Source: an uncultured Clostridia bacterium
GTDB taxonomy: Bacteria; Bacillota; Clostridia; UBA1381
Assembly: GCA_944392335.1 (NCBI GenBank)
Contig: CALXWJ010000017.1
Location: 44,252 to 108,251 of the forward strand
Length of the DNA stretch: 64,000 bases
Reading direction: 5' to 3'
Of this stretch, positions 18,577 to 26,035 are shown in pieces; the stretch's first letter is position 1, and the number at the start of each line of letters is the position of its first letter. A model generated the notes under the pieces. That model was given only the letters and a program-made list of their open reading frames with translations. It made no database searches and was not told the DNA's origin. The translations under genes were made by a program, and so were the position numbers.

Positions 18577-19344
18577 CTAACTTCTTCTATATATCTCTTT
18601 TGACAATGGAATAGTCTTTTCAATACACTCATATTGATTTTTTGCTGTGATTTTAAATTCAACGGAAATTTCATCATAGTTGTTTTCAATGATTGTATTT
18701 CCAAAGGAATCTATAATACCAATGCCGTTTTCGCTTTCAGCAATATTGCAGATATTACGCTGATTTATTACTATGGATTCATTTATAGGATATTGATAAT
18801 ATGTATATCCGTTTTTCTCAGGATAAAGAAACATACTGTATCTTGCGTCATAGAACACAGCACCCTTATCTGTATCACCGTAATAAACATAACAAGATTC
18901 ATTATATGTATTATATTTTCTTTTGTAAATGATTTCTCCTGTTTCTTCATAAATAATATATTGATATTCTTTATCATAACAATACATATAAGGCATATCA
19001 ACTGTTATTTCATCAAAATCCATTATTTTACCCGTTACTGAATTATAATACCTTGTTCCGCAGTCATTACTAAAAAACAAATTGTGGTTAATATTATCAA
19101 CAATATCATATTCACATCTGCAAAGTATGTCTGCATGATTTTCTTCTACTTTGCACATGCCTATTTTACCGTTTTTGTATAAAATAAATGTGTTAATGCC
19201 ATACAGAAAAATGTTGTCATATTCTTCATTGATAATATGAGTATTATCATTACTGTTTATAATCCCGTATTTCTCATTATGTACTATTTTTAAATTATCT
19301 GATGTATTGTTGCCAAAAACTCTGTTTCTTACCGTATAAAGCAT
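18577..19344 (-). CDS. WG-repeat-like beta protein
   Basis: The 255-residue protein contains repeated units resembling WG repeats, with KYGIINSNDNTHIINEEYD near the N-terminus, NGKIGMCKVE in the middle and GIGIIDSFGNTIIENNYDEI near the C-terminus. The units are degenerate but spacing and the I/V-G-I-I-x-x-x-G-x-x-I pattern are clear at both ends. No signal peptide is visible. It lies 16 bp after the tyrosine recombinase gene and is probably co-transcribed. Function is unknown. Confidence 0.65.
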   Translation of the reverse strand: MLYTVRNRVFGNNTSDNLKIVHNEKYGIINSNDNTHIINEEYDNIFLYGINTFILYKNGKIGMCKVEENHADILCRCEYDIVDNINHNLFFSNDCGTRYYNSVTGKIMDFDEITVDMPYMYCYDKEYQYIIYEETGEIIYKRKYNTYNESCYVYYGDTDKGAVFYDARYSMFLYPEKNGYTYYQYPINESIVINQRNICNIAESENGIGIIDSFGNTIIENNYDEISVEFKITAKNQYECIEKTIPLSKEIYRRS

Positions 19345-19360
19345 ATTAATTCTTCTTTCT

Positions 19361-19930
19361 TTATAAATTTACTGCATTATAGCAATCTGTAATGACTTCT
19401 TTTGTGATACCGATATATCGTAGTGTTATTGCACTTGATGAGTGATTTAACATTTTTTGCAATGTCTCAATGGGTACATTATTTTGGTATCTGTGAAAAG
19501 CCATTGTTTTTCTTAACGAATGAGTACCGTAATTACCCTTTATCCCTAAATCTCTTAATGTAGTTTTGATAATATGATGAAGCGGTCTTACTCCAAGGTG
19601 TGTACCTTTTCTGCTCTTAAATAAATAATCGTTCAAATCTATACTTGAAGATGTGCTTAAATATAGCTTAATAGCTTCTTTGGCACTTTTATTTAAATTA
19701 AAGGTTTTCTTCTTATCTGTTTTTTGCTCCTTGATAGTAACTTCATCAAATATTGTTCTTCCGTCTGTAACATCACTTACTCTAAGAGATAATAAGTCCC
19801 CAGCCCTAAGCCCTACATTTATTCCCACAACAAAGATACAATAATCTCTTTTATTGTTCTTTCCTAAAAGATACTGCTTGATTTTGTTAATATCCTTTAT
19901 CTTGCGTATAGGCTCAACCTCATGTATCAT
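19361..19930 (-). CDS. Compact tyrosine recombinase (catalytic domain only)
   Basis: The 189-residue protein has the catalytic residues of the tyrosine recombinase family: Arg in GLRAGDLLSL, the HxLR pair in THSLRKTMAFH, His in MLNHSSS and the nucleophile Tyr in ITLRYIGI. It lacks the N-terminal core-binding (SAM-like) domain, so it is shorter than XerC/D or phage integrases. Start ATG 19930 follows AGAGG; the ORF extends to 19948 without a better site. It may act on the nearby palindromes or invert a promoter rather than integrate the element. It could also be a remnant integrase. Confidence 0.8.
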   Translation of the reverse strand: MIHEVEPIRKIKDINKIKQYLLGKNNKRDYCIFVVGINVGLRAGDLLSLRVSDVTDGRTIFDEVTIKEQKTDKKKTFNLNKSAKEAIKLYLSTSSSIDLNDYLFKSRKGTHLGVRPLHHIIKTTLRDLGIKGNYGTHSLRKTMAFHRYQNNVPIETLQKMLNHSSSAITLRYIGITKEVITDCYNAVNL

Positions 19931-20033
19931 TCCGATTCCTCTTTTCACTTTATAATTATATATTATCTGAGTTTAATTGTATAACAAACTTCATTAAATG
20001 TAAACGGGCACAGATAAATTTTTTGCTGAAAAA

Positions 20034-20073
20034 AATGTTACCTTTTGTTTTGGTAATATCAAAAGGTAACATT
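20034..20073. repeat. Perfect 14-bp inverted repeat, copy 1
   Basis: AATGTTACCTTTTG (20034-20047) and CAAAAGGTAACATT (20060-20073) flank a 12-nt loop. The core word TTACCTTTTGTT is shared with the palindrome at 20151. Both lie just upstream of the tyrosine recombinase gene. Confidence 0.8.
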
Positions 20074-20150
20074 CAGAATAGAATTTTTTATCTGATTTTT
20101 TATAAAAATGCTTAGAATGGTTGCGGTTCTTGGGTTTATGGGATTTTTAT

Positions 20151-20181
20151 AAATATTACCTTTTGTTAAAAGGTAATATTT
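20151..20181. repeat. Perfect 14-bp inverted repeat, copy 2
   Basis: AAATATTACCTTTT (20151-20164) pairs exactly with 20168-20181 around a 3-nt loop, followed by TTTTCTT on the + strand. The low GC content makes it a weak terminator at best. The shared TTACCTTTTGTT core with copy 1 suggests a protein-binding or recombination site. Confidence 0.75.
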
Positions 20182-20233
20182 TTTCTTAATTTATATAAAA
20201 TATAAAAATGAGATAAAATATACTAAAATATGA

Positions 20234-20277
20234 TTGACTTTTTTAAGATTTTATGATATAATACGAACATACGTTCG
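20234..20277 (+). promoter_or_regulatory. Promoter with LexA-type SOS box for the toxin-antitoxin operon
   Basis: TTGACT (20234-20239), a 17-nt spacer and TATAAT (20257-20262) form a strong promoter. CGAACATACGTTCG (20264-20277) follows at the start of transcription and matches the Gram-positive LexA consensus CGAAC-N4-GTTCG in both half sites. LexA bound there would block initiation, so DNA damage should raise transcription. Confidence 0.85.
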
Positions 20278-20406
20278 ATAAAAACAAAAAACTTATGAGT
20301 AAAACTATACAAAAATACAAAAAACTCATATAAATGTATTGCAATTTAGAAAGGAAGATGGTAATATATGAATAGTATTGGAAAAATGATGAAGGAGGTC
20401 TTGTAT

Positions 20407-20865
20407 ATGCATACAGTATATGATGTTGCAAATTGGTTTTTGGCAAATATTGAAAGTGTAACAAATAAAAAGTTGCAGAAGTTAGTTTACTATGCTTATG
20501 CATGGTTTTTAGTATTTAATAATGAAACTGCCGAAGATATAGAGTTGAAATTTTTTGATGCTCGTTTTGAAGCTTGGGTACATGGTGCTGTATGTCCAGA
20601 GTTATATGATAAATACAAAGAGTACGGTTCATCAAACATACAAAAATATGTCGGAGAATTAGCTGATTTTTCAGCAGATGAATTAGATGTGTTAAATCAA
20701 GTTTGTGATGTATATGGAAAATATAATGGAAATGAATTAGAATATATATGCCATAAGGAAGATCCATGGAAAAACGCACGTAAAAATTTGAGTGCATATG
20801 AACCCTCAACCAATAAAATACAAGATAAAGAGATATTTAGGTATTATTCAAGTAGGTTATCATGA
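20407..20865 (+). CDS. Panacea (DUF4065/SocA-like) domain antitoxin
   Basis: The protein has 152 residues from ATG 20407, which follows AGGAGGT by 7 nt; an ATG at 20368 is weaker. The sequence YDVANWFLANIESVTNKKLQKLVYYAYAW and FEAWVHGAVCPELYDKYK is the signature of the Panacea/DUF4065 fold (GepA, SocA), used as the antitoxin of many two-gene toxin-antitoxin pairs. The stop overlaps the next start by 4 nt (ATGA), so the two are translationally coupled. The first-gene position also fits an antitoxin. Confidence 0.88.
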   Translation: MHTVYDVANWFLANIESVTNKKLQKLVYYAYAWFLVFNNETAEDIELKFFDARFEAWVHGAVCPELYDKYKEYGSSNIQKYVGELADFSADELDVLNQVCDVYGKYNGNELEYICHKEDPWKNARKNLSAYEPSTNKIQDKEIFRYYSSRLS

Positions 20866-21422
20866 CAAAAAAACGAAAAGCAAAGATATCAAATGATATA
20901 CCGCCTCAAAAGCTTATTGCCGGTGTTAAAGAAGAAACTATAAATTCAGAAATATATAAACAATGGGATATTACTTTTGACCTGTCTTTTAGAGGGTGTT
21001 TTTACTCTATTGACGAAAAAGAATTTAATAATTGTTTCAAAAATACAGAAGAATTTGTTCAAATGTATAAAAATTGTATGATAACATTGCATAAATTATC
21101 CGGACATACAATTTATGAACTTCTTTCAAATAAAAGTTTTAGGCATTGTCACGAAGTGAAAAAAGAAGATGAAAAAAAGGCATATAAAATAATAAAAAAA
21201 CTTTGTGAAAAAGTTGAATTAAGTGAAAGTTATTTTGAACAAAATGTAGGCTCTGAAAAAATATATCAAATAGGATTTGAAGATTCGGTAAGGATTTTTG
21301 GAACAATTAGAGCGAATATATTCAGAGTATTCTTTATTGATTATTTTCATCATTTTTATTTTGATGAAGGAAAAAACGAAAGAAATATTAAGAATTACAA
21401 TTTTTGCCCTATGTCAAATTGA
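20862..21422 (+). CDS. Putative toxin of the Panacea toxin-antitoxin pair
   Basis: The 186-residue protein has no family that I recognise. The N-terminus is basic and Pro-containing (MTKKRKAKISNDIPPQKLI), and the C-terminal part contains VRIFGTIRANIFRVFFIDYFHHFYFDEG, an R-rich and aromatic-rich end that is followed by a short tail. The start overlaps the antitoxin stop. Toxins paired with Panacea proteins are diverse, so the target cannot be named. The gene ends 47 bp before the right edge of the element. Confidence 0.7.
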   Translation: MTKKRKAKISNDIPPQKLIAGVKEETINSEIYKQWDITFDLSFRGCFYSIDEKEFNNCFKNTEEFVQMYKNCMITLHKLSGHTIYELLSNKSFRHCHEVKKEDEKKAYKIIKKLCEKVELSESYFEQNVGSEKIYQIGFEDSVRIFGTIRANIFRVFFIDYFHHFYFDEGKNERNIKNYNFCPMSN

Positions 21423-21432
21423 AGTATATTAG

Positions 21433-21469
21433 ACTGTAGTATAAAAAATATTGTGCTACAGTTTTTTTT
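21433..21469 (+). terminator. Terminator of the toxin-antitoxin operon, at the right att site
   Basis: ACTGTAG (21433-21439) pairs with CTACAGT (21456-21462), followed by T8 (21462-21469). The T tract is shared with the element's right arm, so transcription from the element stops just before dpaA. Confidence 0.75.
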
Positions 21470-21493
21470 CAACTTATCACCTTCCCCGGAAGA
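21466..21493. other. Right attachment junction of the dpaA element
   Basis: The arm TTTTCAACTTAT (21466-21477) is the exact inverse of 7615-7626. CCCGG (21485-21489) marks where dpaA family similarity resumes. When the ends are joined, the arms are 22 nt apart around the core, a symmetrical attP-like site. Confidence 0.85.
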
Positions 21494-22269
21494 CTCAATG
21501 CCCATATTACTTTTAATCCGAGCTCTCTTGCCCTTTCGAAGTCTACCCCTCCCGGTTTTGATGCAAGATCAATAATAACACAGTCAGGATCTACTCTTTT
21601 TAATATCTCTTCGCTCAATATCAATGCAGGGACAGTATTAAATATAATATCAAATTGATCAACGGCATAAATTATATCATTGTTATGTACGGCATTATAA
21701 CCGTTTACATCGATCCACGCAAGATCCGAATATTTCCTTGCCGACACTGTAACGTTTGCACCTAAATCATCAAGCATTTTTGATAATATCTTACCGATTC
21801 TTCCGTATCCCACTACAAGACACTTGCTTTTATTTATGGTGACAGGAAGCTCGCCCATTGCTATCTCAATGGCCCCTTCAGCAGTAGGCACTGCGTTTTT
21901 TACGATCAGTTCCTCTCTTTTATAATAATCAATACATTTTGCCCCGGGAAACATTTCATATATTTCGTTACCCATCCTTCCTCCCAAAACCAGTTTAGCC
22001 CCATCGGAATATTTTGCAGCATCCTTGAGCGGAATCTCTTTATCATTCAATGGGGCATTAATATTTATCATATCAAGAGAAGCAGGCATAGGCAAAATGA
22101 TAATTTCACTGTTTTTTATTTCAGATAATTCATCCAATACCTTATACTTATCCGATACCGAATCTTTTCCGAATCCGAATATACTTACATCATTCCCATC
22201 GCTGCTCAGCAGCTCAGCTAAAGTAAGCTGTCTCAAATCTCCGCCTATTACCGCAATTGTTTTACACAT
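21469..22269 (-). CDS. dpaA: Dipicolinate synthase subunit A, interrupted (5' part, 262 native codons plus 4 from element)
   Basis: DpaA is the NAD(P)-binding subunit that with DpaB converts dihydrodipicolinate to dipicolinic acid in the mother cell. The N-terminal part (IAVIGGDLRQLTLAELL) and the Rossmann motif VVGYGRIGKILSKMLDDLGANV are typical. The visible frame ends ...ALSLPG then KVIS and a stop supplied by the element, so the protein lacks its C-terminal 24 residues. The missing end is at 7524-7604. After excision the length would be 286 residues, close to the family norm of about 300. A sigma-K-like promoter lies upstream. The SleB-like gene is divergent. Without excision both DpaA and dpaB transcription would be impaired. 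Confidence 0.93.
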   Translation of the reverse strand: MCKTIAVIGGDLRQLTLAELLSSDGNDVSIFGFGKDSVSDKYKVLDELSEIKNSEIIILPMPASLDMININAPLNDKEIPLKDAAKYSDGAKLVLGGRMGNEIYEMFPGAKCIDYYKREELIVKNAVPTAEGAIEIAMGELPVTINKSKCLVVGYGRIGKILSKMLDDLGANVTVSARKYSDLAWIDVNGYNAVHNNDIIYAVDQFDIIFNTVPALILSEEILKRVDPDCVIIDLASKPGGVDFERARELGLKVIWALSLPGKVIS

Positions 22270-22309
22270 ACATTAATTCATTCCTTTCATAACAATACCG
22301 TCCTTTGTA

Positions 22310-22337
22310 TATATTATGCCGGATATTATAATTTGGT
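22310..22337 (-). promoter_or_regulatory. Sigma-K-like promoter of dpaA
   Basis: On the - strand AC (22336-22337), a 17-nt spacer and CATAATATA (22310-22318) match the mother-cell sigma-K pattern AC-N16/17-CATANNNTA at every fixed position. It lies about 41 bases before the dpaA start. spoVF is sigma-K dependent in Bacillus subtilis, so the match is biologically sensible. Confidence 0.65.
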
Positions 22338-22364
22338 CACTTTTGTTAATCCAATATTTATACA

Positions 22365-22393
22365 TTGAAAGCAGTATTAAATTATGGTATAAT
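22365..22393 (+). promoter_or_regulatory. Sigma-A promoter of the SleB-like gene
   Basis: TTGAAA (22365-22370), a 17-nt spacer and TATAAT (22388-22393) lie 52 bp before ATG 22446. Confidence 0.75.
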
Positions 22394-22445
22394 AATATTG
22401 CATATTGATTGATTTATGCAAAAAATTAAAAGTGAGGTGTAATTT

Positions 22446-23270
22446 ATGAAACCAACAGGACTGCTTTTATCATTAGCTTTCCTTTCTGTTTTTGCCGTAA
22501 ACGCAAAAGCAGATATTCCTCTTGATATTGCCGTAAACGGAAGCTATATAAAATCAGCCGCTCAAGGCTTCATAGAGGAAGGTACTACAATGGTTCCGGT
22601 AAGAATAATTTCTGAAATTCTCGGATGTGATAACATTACCTGGGACGGCAGTACAAAAAAAGTCAGTATAGAAAATGAAGATACCAAAATCGAATTGACA
22701 ATAGGTCATAAAAAAGCTTTATTAAACAATTCGGAAGTAGTAATGCCCGTCCAAGCTATGCTTGTAAATGATACAAGTTATGTCGGAGTTAAATTTTTAT
22801 CAGAGGCATTGGGCGCAAACGTCAGCTGGGACGAAAAAAGACATACCGTCAACATAACAAAAGACGGTATTGAATTAAATAAGGATTTGATCGACAATTC
22901 TTATACTTTGGATGATATGGATTGGCTTGCAAAAATTGTTCATGCGGAAGCTCAGGGAGAACCCGACGACGGAAAAATCGCGGTTGCAAACGTGGTCTTA
23001 AACAGGATTGAGAGCAGCGATTTCCCGAACAATATATACGATGTTATTTTTGACAGAAAATATGGAGTTCAGTTTACTCCGGTAGCAAATGGAACAATAT
23101 ACAACAATCCCTCTATTGCATGTTACCATGCCGCAAAAAAAGCCTTAAACGGTCATAATGTTATAGGTAAGAGTTTGTATTTTTGCAATCCTTCAATATC
23201 AACAAACTTCTGGATAATAAACAATCGTCCTTTCTATACAAGCATCGGAAATCATGATTTTTATCTGTAA
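22446..23270 (+). CDS. Secreted cell-wall hydrolase with copper-amine-oxidase-N and SleB (Hydrolase_2) domains
   Basis: The 274 residues consist of a signal peptide (about 1-22, ending NAKA), a Cu_amine_oxidN1-type domain at about 25-140 (DIAVNGSYIKSA, TMVPVRIISEILG, VSWDEKRHTVNI) and a C-terminal SleB catalytic domain at about 160-274 (WLAKIVHAEAQGEPDDGKIAVANVVLNR). The SleB domain cleaves cortex or vegetative peptidoglycan glycan; the Glu of HAEAQGE is the catalytic candidate. Position beside dpaA suggests a spore-related role, but the promoter is vegetative, so it may act in vegetative wall turnover. GAGGTG lies before the ATG. Confidence 0.88.
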   Translation: MKPTGLLLSLAFLSVFAVNAKADIPLDIAVNGSYIKSAAQGFIEEGTTMVPVRIISEILGCDNITWDGSTKKVSIENEDTKIELTIGHKKALLNNSEVVMPVQAMLVNDTSYVGVKFLSEALGANVSWDEKRHTVNITKDGIELNKDLIDNSYTLDDMDWLAKIVHAEAQGEPDDGKIAVANVVLNRIESSDFPNNIYDVIFDRKYGVQFTPVANGTIYNNPSIACYHAAKKALNGHNVIGKSLYFCNPSISTNFWIINNRPFYTSIGNHDFYL

Positions 23271-23313
23271 TAAAATTATTAAATAAAATATTTTGTGTAT
23301 GTAATATTTTTCA

Positions 23314-23440
23314 ATAAGGGCTTGTCCCGTCATTTAACGAGGATAAGAGCAAAGCATAGCTATTGCTGTGATCGGTTAGGGAGCATGCTCTCCCACCGAT
23401 TACAGAGATGTCCCCCGTCACCTGCGGTGTCGGGGGACAT
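23314..23440. repeat. Dispersed repeat family A, copy 1
   Basis: The unit starts ATAAGGGCTTGTCCCGTCAT and ends in CGGGGGACA. The two ends are inverted (TGTCCC / GGGGACA). It ends in a GC-rich hairpin, TGTCCCCCG (23409-23417) with CGGGGGACA (23431-23439). Related starts occur at 46520 and 52078. It resembles a small non-autonomous palindromic element between genes. Confidence 0.6.
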
Positions 23441-23446
23441 ATTATT

Positions 23447-24316
23447 TTACGCCGTTATAAAAAAATCGCCCGGACACGGAGCGGTGAATTTGCATATTTT
23501 TCCACTGTTCGGATGAATAAATTCCATCGACTCGCAATGTAATCTCATTCTTTCACCAGGTATTTCTTTTCCGTAAATAAAATCGGAATAAAGCGGATGG
23601 TTTATATATGCCATATGTACCCTTATTTGATGAGTCCTTCCCGTAATCGGATATAATCTTACGAGAGAATATCCGTCTTTATATTTAATAACGGTATACT
23701 CCGTTTTTGCATATTTTCCATCGGGCGAAACGATTCTTTTTATTACGCTTTCTTTTTCTCTTGCAATAGGCTCCTCAATCACTCCGGAATTATTTATAAA
23801 TTTTCCCGTACACAACGCAAGATATTGTTTTTTTAAGCGTTTTTCACATATTTGACGGCAAAGCAAATTTGCGGAATAACTGTTTTTTGCTATAAGCACA
23901 AGACCTGTTGTATCACGGTCAAGTCTGTTCACCGCCCTGAACATGAAGCCGGTATCTTTATAACGGTACATGACTCCGTTTGCAAGAGTATTTTCAAAAT
24001 GTCCCACAGAGGGATGTGTAGGCATTGAATGAGGTTTATTGATCAGCAATATATCCTCATCCTCATATATGATATCCAAATCCATTTTTGTAGGGACAAT
24101 ATTTTCTGACTGCTCATCAGGTATATTTATTTCAAGAATATCTCCTTCGGATACTGCTTGTCTGACCGTAACACGTTTACCGTTTAACATAATTCCGTTT
24201 TCAGCCGCTTTGAGCTTTGTAATAAGACGTGATGACAGTTTTAAGGTATTGATAAGAATAGACTTTATTTCTTTATTTGATAATTCATCATTGATTTTAG
24301 TCCTCAGTGTTCTCAT
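23447..24316 (-). CDS. RluA-family 23S/tRNA pseudouridine synthase
   Basis: It isomerises uridine to pseudouridine in structured RNA. An S4-like RNA-binding region covers residues about 10-80 (TLKLSSRLITKLKAAENGIMLNG), followed by the catalytic domain with the Asp-containing motif NRLDRDTTGLVL and the closing motif YPITGRTHQIRVHMAY. I chose ATG 24316, which follows GGAG by 8 nt; the frame stays open to 24436 but that extension lies in a dispersed repeat. The resulting 289 residues are normal for the family. The exact RNA target cannot be named. Confidence 0.9.
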   Translation of the reverse strand: MRTLRTKINDELSNKEIKSILINTLKLSSRLITKLKAAENGIMLNGKRVTVRQAVSEGDILEINIPDEQSENIVPTKMDLDIIYEDEDILLINKPHSMPTHPSVGHFENTLANGVMYRYKDTGFMFRAVNRLDRDTTGLVLIAKNSYSANLLCRQICEKRLKKQYLALCTGKFINNSGVIEEPIAREKESVIKRIVSPDGKYAKTEYTVIKYKDGYSLVRLYPITGRTHQIRVHMAYINHPLYSDFIYGKEIPGERMRLHCESMEFIHPNSGKICKFTAPCPGDFFITA

Positions 24317-24370
24317 TTTTTTACTCCATAAATCAAGCGGCAGAAAATCCTGCCGCTCTGTAGCATAATT

Positions 24371-24537
24371 TTTAAATCGGAACAACACTCCATCAAGCTT
24401 GTTTAAAATTGAGCTTGCAAACATTGCAACCGGCAATAGGAGCGTTAGCTCCTCATCGTTTCAGTATCATATTATACTCTCACTGAAACGCTGAATGGAA
24501 CCCGCCGATTACGGCGGGGACATTTTTGCTTAGGTTT
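24371..24537. repeat. Dispersed repeat family B, copy 1
   Basis: The unit starts TTTAAATCGGAACAACACTCC and contains GGAGCGTTAGCTCCTC, ACTGAAACGCTGAATGGA and a strong hairpin CCCGCCG (24501-24507) / CGGCGGG (24512-24518). The same blocks in the same order recur at 51784-51956. It lies between rluA and thrC and the hairpin may serve as their transcription boundary. Confidence 0.7.
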
Positions 24538-26035
24538 ATATATTTAAGAAATCACTTACGACCTGCTGCATTTGTTCTTTATCGCAAACAAGATCAAATA
24601 TCCGATTCTTATTTTTCAGTTCAGCCAATGAATATGGTATCGGCATACCGCTTTTCTCGGACAATATGTCAAGAAGAGCAAATTCATCCTTTCCCGCTAC
24701 CGTTTCACATCCTCCCAAAGCGATCAATACACTTTGATTAAACTTGAACGGGCTCGCTGTAGAAGCAATGACAGTTTTTGTAATATCACCTGTTTTGCTT
24801 ATATATTCGTCATGAACGACCTTTGCAACAGCAGTATGAGGGTCTATAACATACCCGAATTCTTCTTTACATGCCTTGATCGCTTTTCGCGTCTTATCAT
24901 CATCGCAGTATCCGGCATAGAACAGATCCGCAATCTTTGCTTTCATTGTGCTGTTCACCTCATAGCTGCCTTTTTCATTCAGCTGCTTCATCAGTGATTC
25001 GATCAAAGTATCGTCTCTGTCTGAAATATCATAAAGAAATCTTTCAAGATTGCTTGATATGAGAATGTCCATTGAAGGAGATATTGTGGTATAAAATTTT
25101 CTGTTTTTGTTATAAACGCCTGTATTGATAAAATCCGTCAAAACATTATTGCTGTTCGACGCGCAAATTAATTTTGCAACGGGTAATCCCATTTTTTTTG
25201 CGTAATATGCAGCCAAAATATTGCCAAAGTTGCCGGTCGGTACAACAACGTTTATTTTATCTCCTGTTTTTATTTCATTTCCCTTTACCATGTCGGCATA
25301 TGCAGAAAAATAATATACTATCTGAGGAACAAGTCTGCCCCAGTTTATGGAATTGGCACTTGACAATTTAAAATTATTATTTTCCAGAACGGAATTATAA
25401 GATACATCGGTAAAGATTTTTTTGACGCCGTTTTGGGCATCATCAAAATTTCCGTTTACCGCGGCAACACCCACATTTGACCCTTCCTGTGTTATCATTT
25501 GAAGCTTTTGTATCTCGCTGACGCCGTCCGAAGGATAAAATACCATAATTCTCGTCCCGGCGACATCCTTAAAGCCTTCCAATGCAGCTTTTCCGGTATC
25601 ACCGGATGTAGCTACAAGAATGATCAATTCATCCGTTTCATTTGTTTTTTTCATAGCCGTAGTAAGCAGATGCGGTAATATTTGCAATGCCATGTCTTTA
25701 AATGCACAAGTAGGTCCGTGCCATAATTCCAAAAAGTATTGCGAACCATTCAATTTATAAACGGGCGCAATGTTTGCCGTTTCAAACTTCTCTTTTGTGT
25801 ATGCGTTGCTGATACAATTCAAAAGCTCTTCTTCCGAGTAATCCGTAAGGAATCTTTTTAAAATTGCATACGCCCTTTCATTATAAGACATTGACGTCAT
25901 AGCATCTATTTCCGCTGTTGAAACAGACGGTATGCTCTCGGGGACAAACAATCCTCCTTCAGCAGATAATCCTGTTTTTATTGCCTGTGCCGATGATACT
26001 GACAATTTCTTATTTCTTGTACTCTGATACTGCAT
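24536..26035 (-). CDS. thrC: Threonine synthase
   Basis: This PLP enzyme converts O-phospho-L-homoserine to L-threonine. The 499-residue length and the layout match the long (yeast-like/class I) form. The PLP lysine is in the motif WHGPTCAFKDMALQ near residue 113. ATSGDTGKAALEGF is the conserved SGDTG segment and PTGNFGNILAAYYAKKMG the phosphate-binding loop. GGAAAGGAAA precedes the ATG. It is downstream of pgi and the small P-loop gene in the same direction. No other threonine-pathway gene is in the window. Confidence 0.95.
   Translation of the reverse strand: MQYQSTRNKKLSVSSAQAIKTGLSAEGGLFVPESIPSVSTAEIDAMTSMSYNERAYAILKRFLTDYSEEELLNCISNAYTKEKFETANIAPVYKLNGSQYFLELWHGPTCAFKDMALQILPHLLTTAMKKTNETDELIILVATSGDTGKAALEGFKDVAGTRIMVFYPSDGVSEIQKLQMITQEGSNVGVAAVNGNFDDAQNGVKKIFTDVSYNSVLENNNFKLSSANSINWGRLVPQIVYYFSAYADMVKGNEIKTGDKINVVVPTGNFGNILAAYYAKKMGLPVAKLICASNSNNVLTDFINTGVYNKNRKFYTTISPSMDILISSNLERFLYDISDRDDTLIESLMKQLNEKGSYEVNSTMKAKIADLFYAGYCDDDKTRKAIKACKEEFGYVIDPHTAVAKVVHDEYISKTGDITKTVIASTASPFKFNQSVLIALGGCETVAGKDEFALLDILSEKSGMPIPYSLAELKNKNRIFDLVCDKEQMQQVVSDFLNI

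Larger units (their letters stand above)
19949..20406. other. Intergenic region with two palindromes and the SOS-type promoter
   Basis: About 460 bases lie between the divergent tyrosine recombinase and antitoxin genes. They contain two perfect palindromes (20034-20073 and 20151-20181), the promoter and LexA box of the toxin-antitoxin operon, and the antitoxin ribosome binding site AGGAGGT (20393-20399). No gene is visible. Confidence 0.65.
7600..21489. mobile_element. 13,885-bp intervening element inside dpaA, serine-recombinase type
   Basis: The element is bounded by CCCGG repeats (7600-7604 and 21485-21489) that lie at the same codon of dpaA, with the two halves of the gene outside. It carries a large serine recombinase at its left edge, inverted 12-bp arms just inside both ends, a rolling-circle-type Rep, a second compact tyrosine recombinase, a toxin-antitoxin pair and a TIR/SPFH operon. 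Most of its coding sequence is more AT-rich than the flanking chromosome, which suggests acquisition. The orientation and frame are exactly those needed for excision to restore dpaA. Known analogues interrupt sigK (skin) and other sporulation genes and leave the mother-cell chromosome during sporulation. Whether this one still excises is inferred, not shown. Confidence 0.9.

Noticed and set aside
7590..21495. Alternative crossover at a shared GGGAAG rather than CCGGG
   Set aside because: The six-base match is real but joining there shifts the dpaA frame and gives a stop after about 10 residues. Only the CCGGG alignment restores the family C-terminus.
7524..22269. dpaA as an ordinary pseudogene
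   Set aside because: Both parts are free of stops and frameshifts, keep family similarity up to the junction and are exactly joinable, which decay would not preserve.
22371..22445. Sigma-G promoter for the SleB-like gene
   Set aside because: A GCATATT motif is present but the -35 spacing is wrong; a sigma-A promoter fits better.
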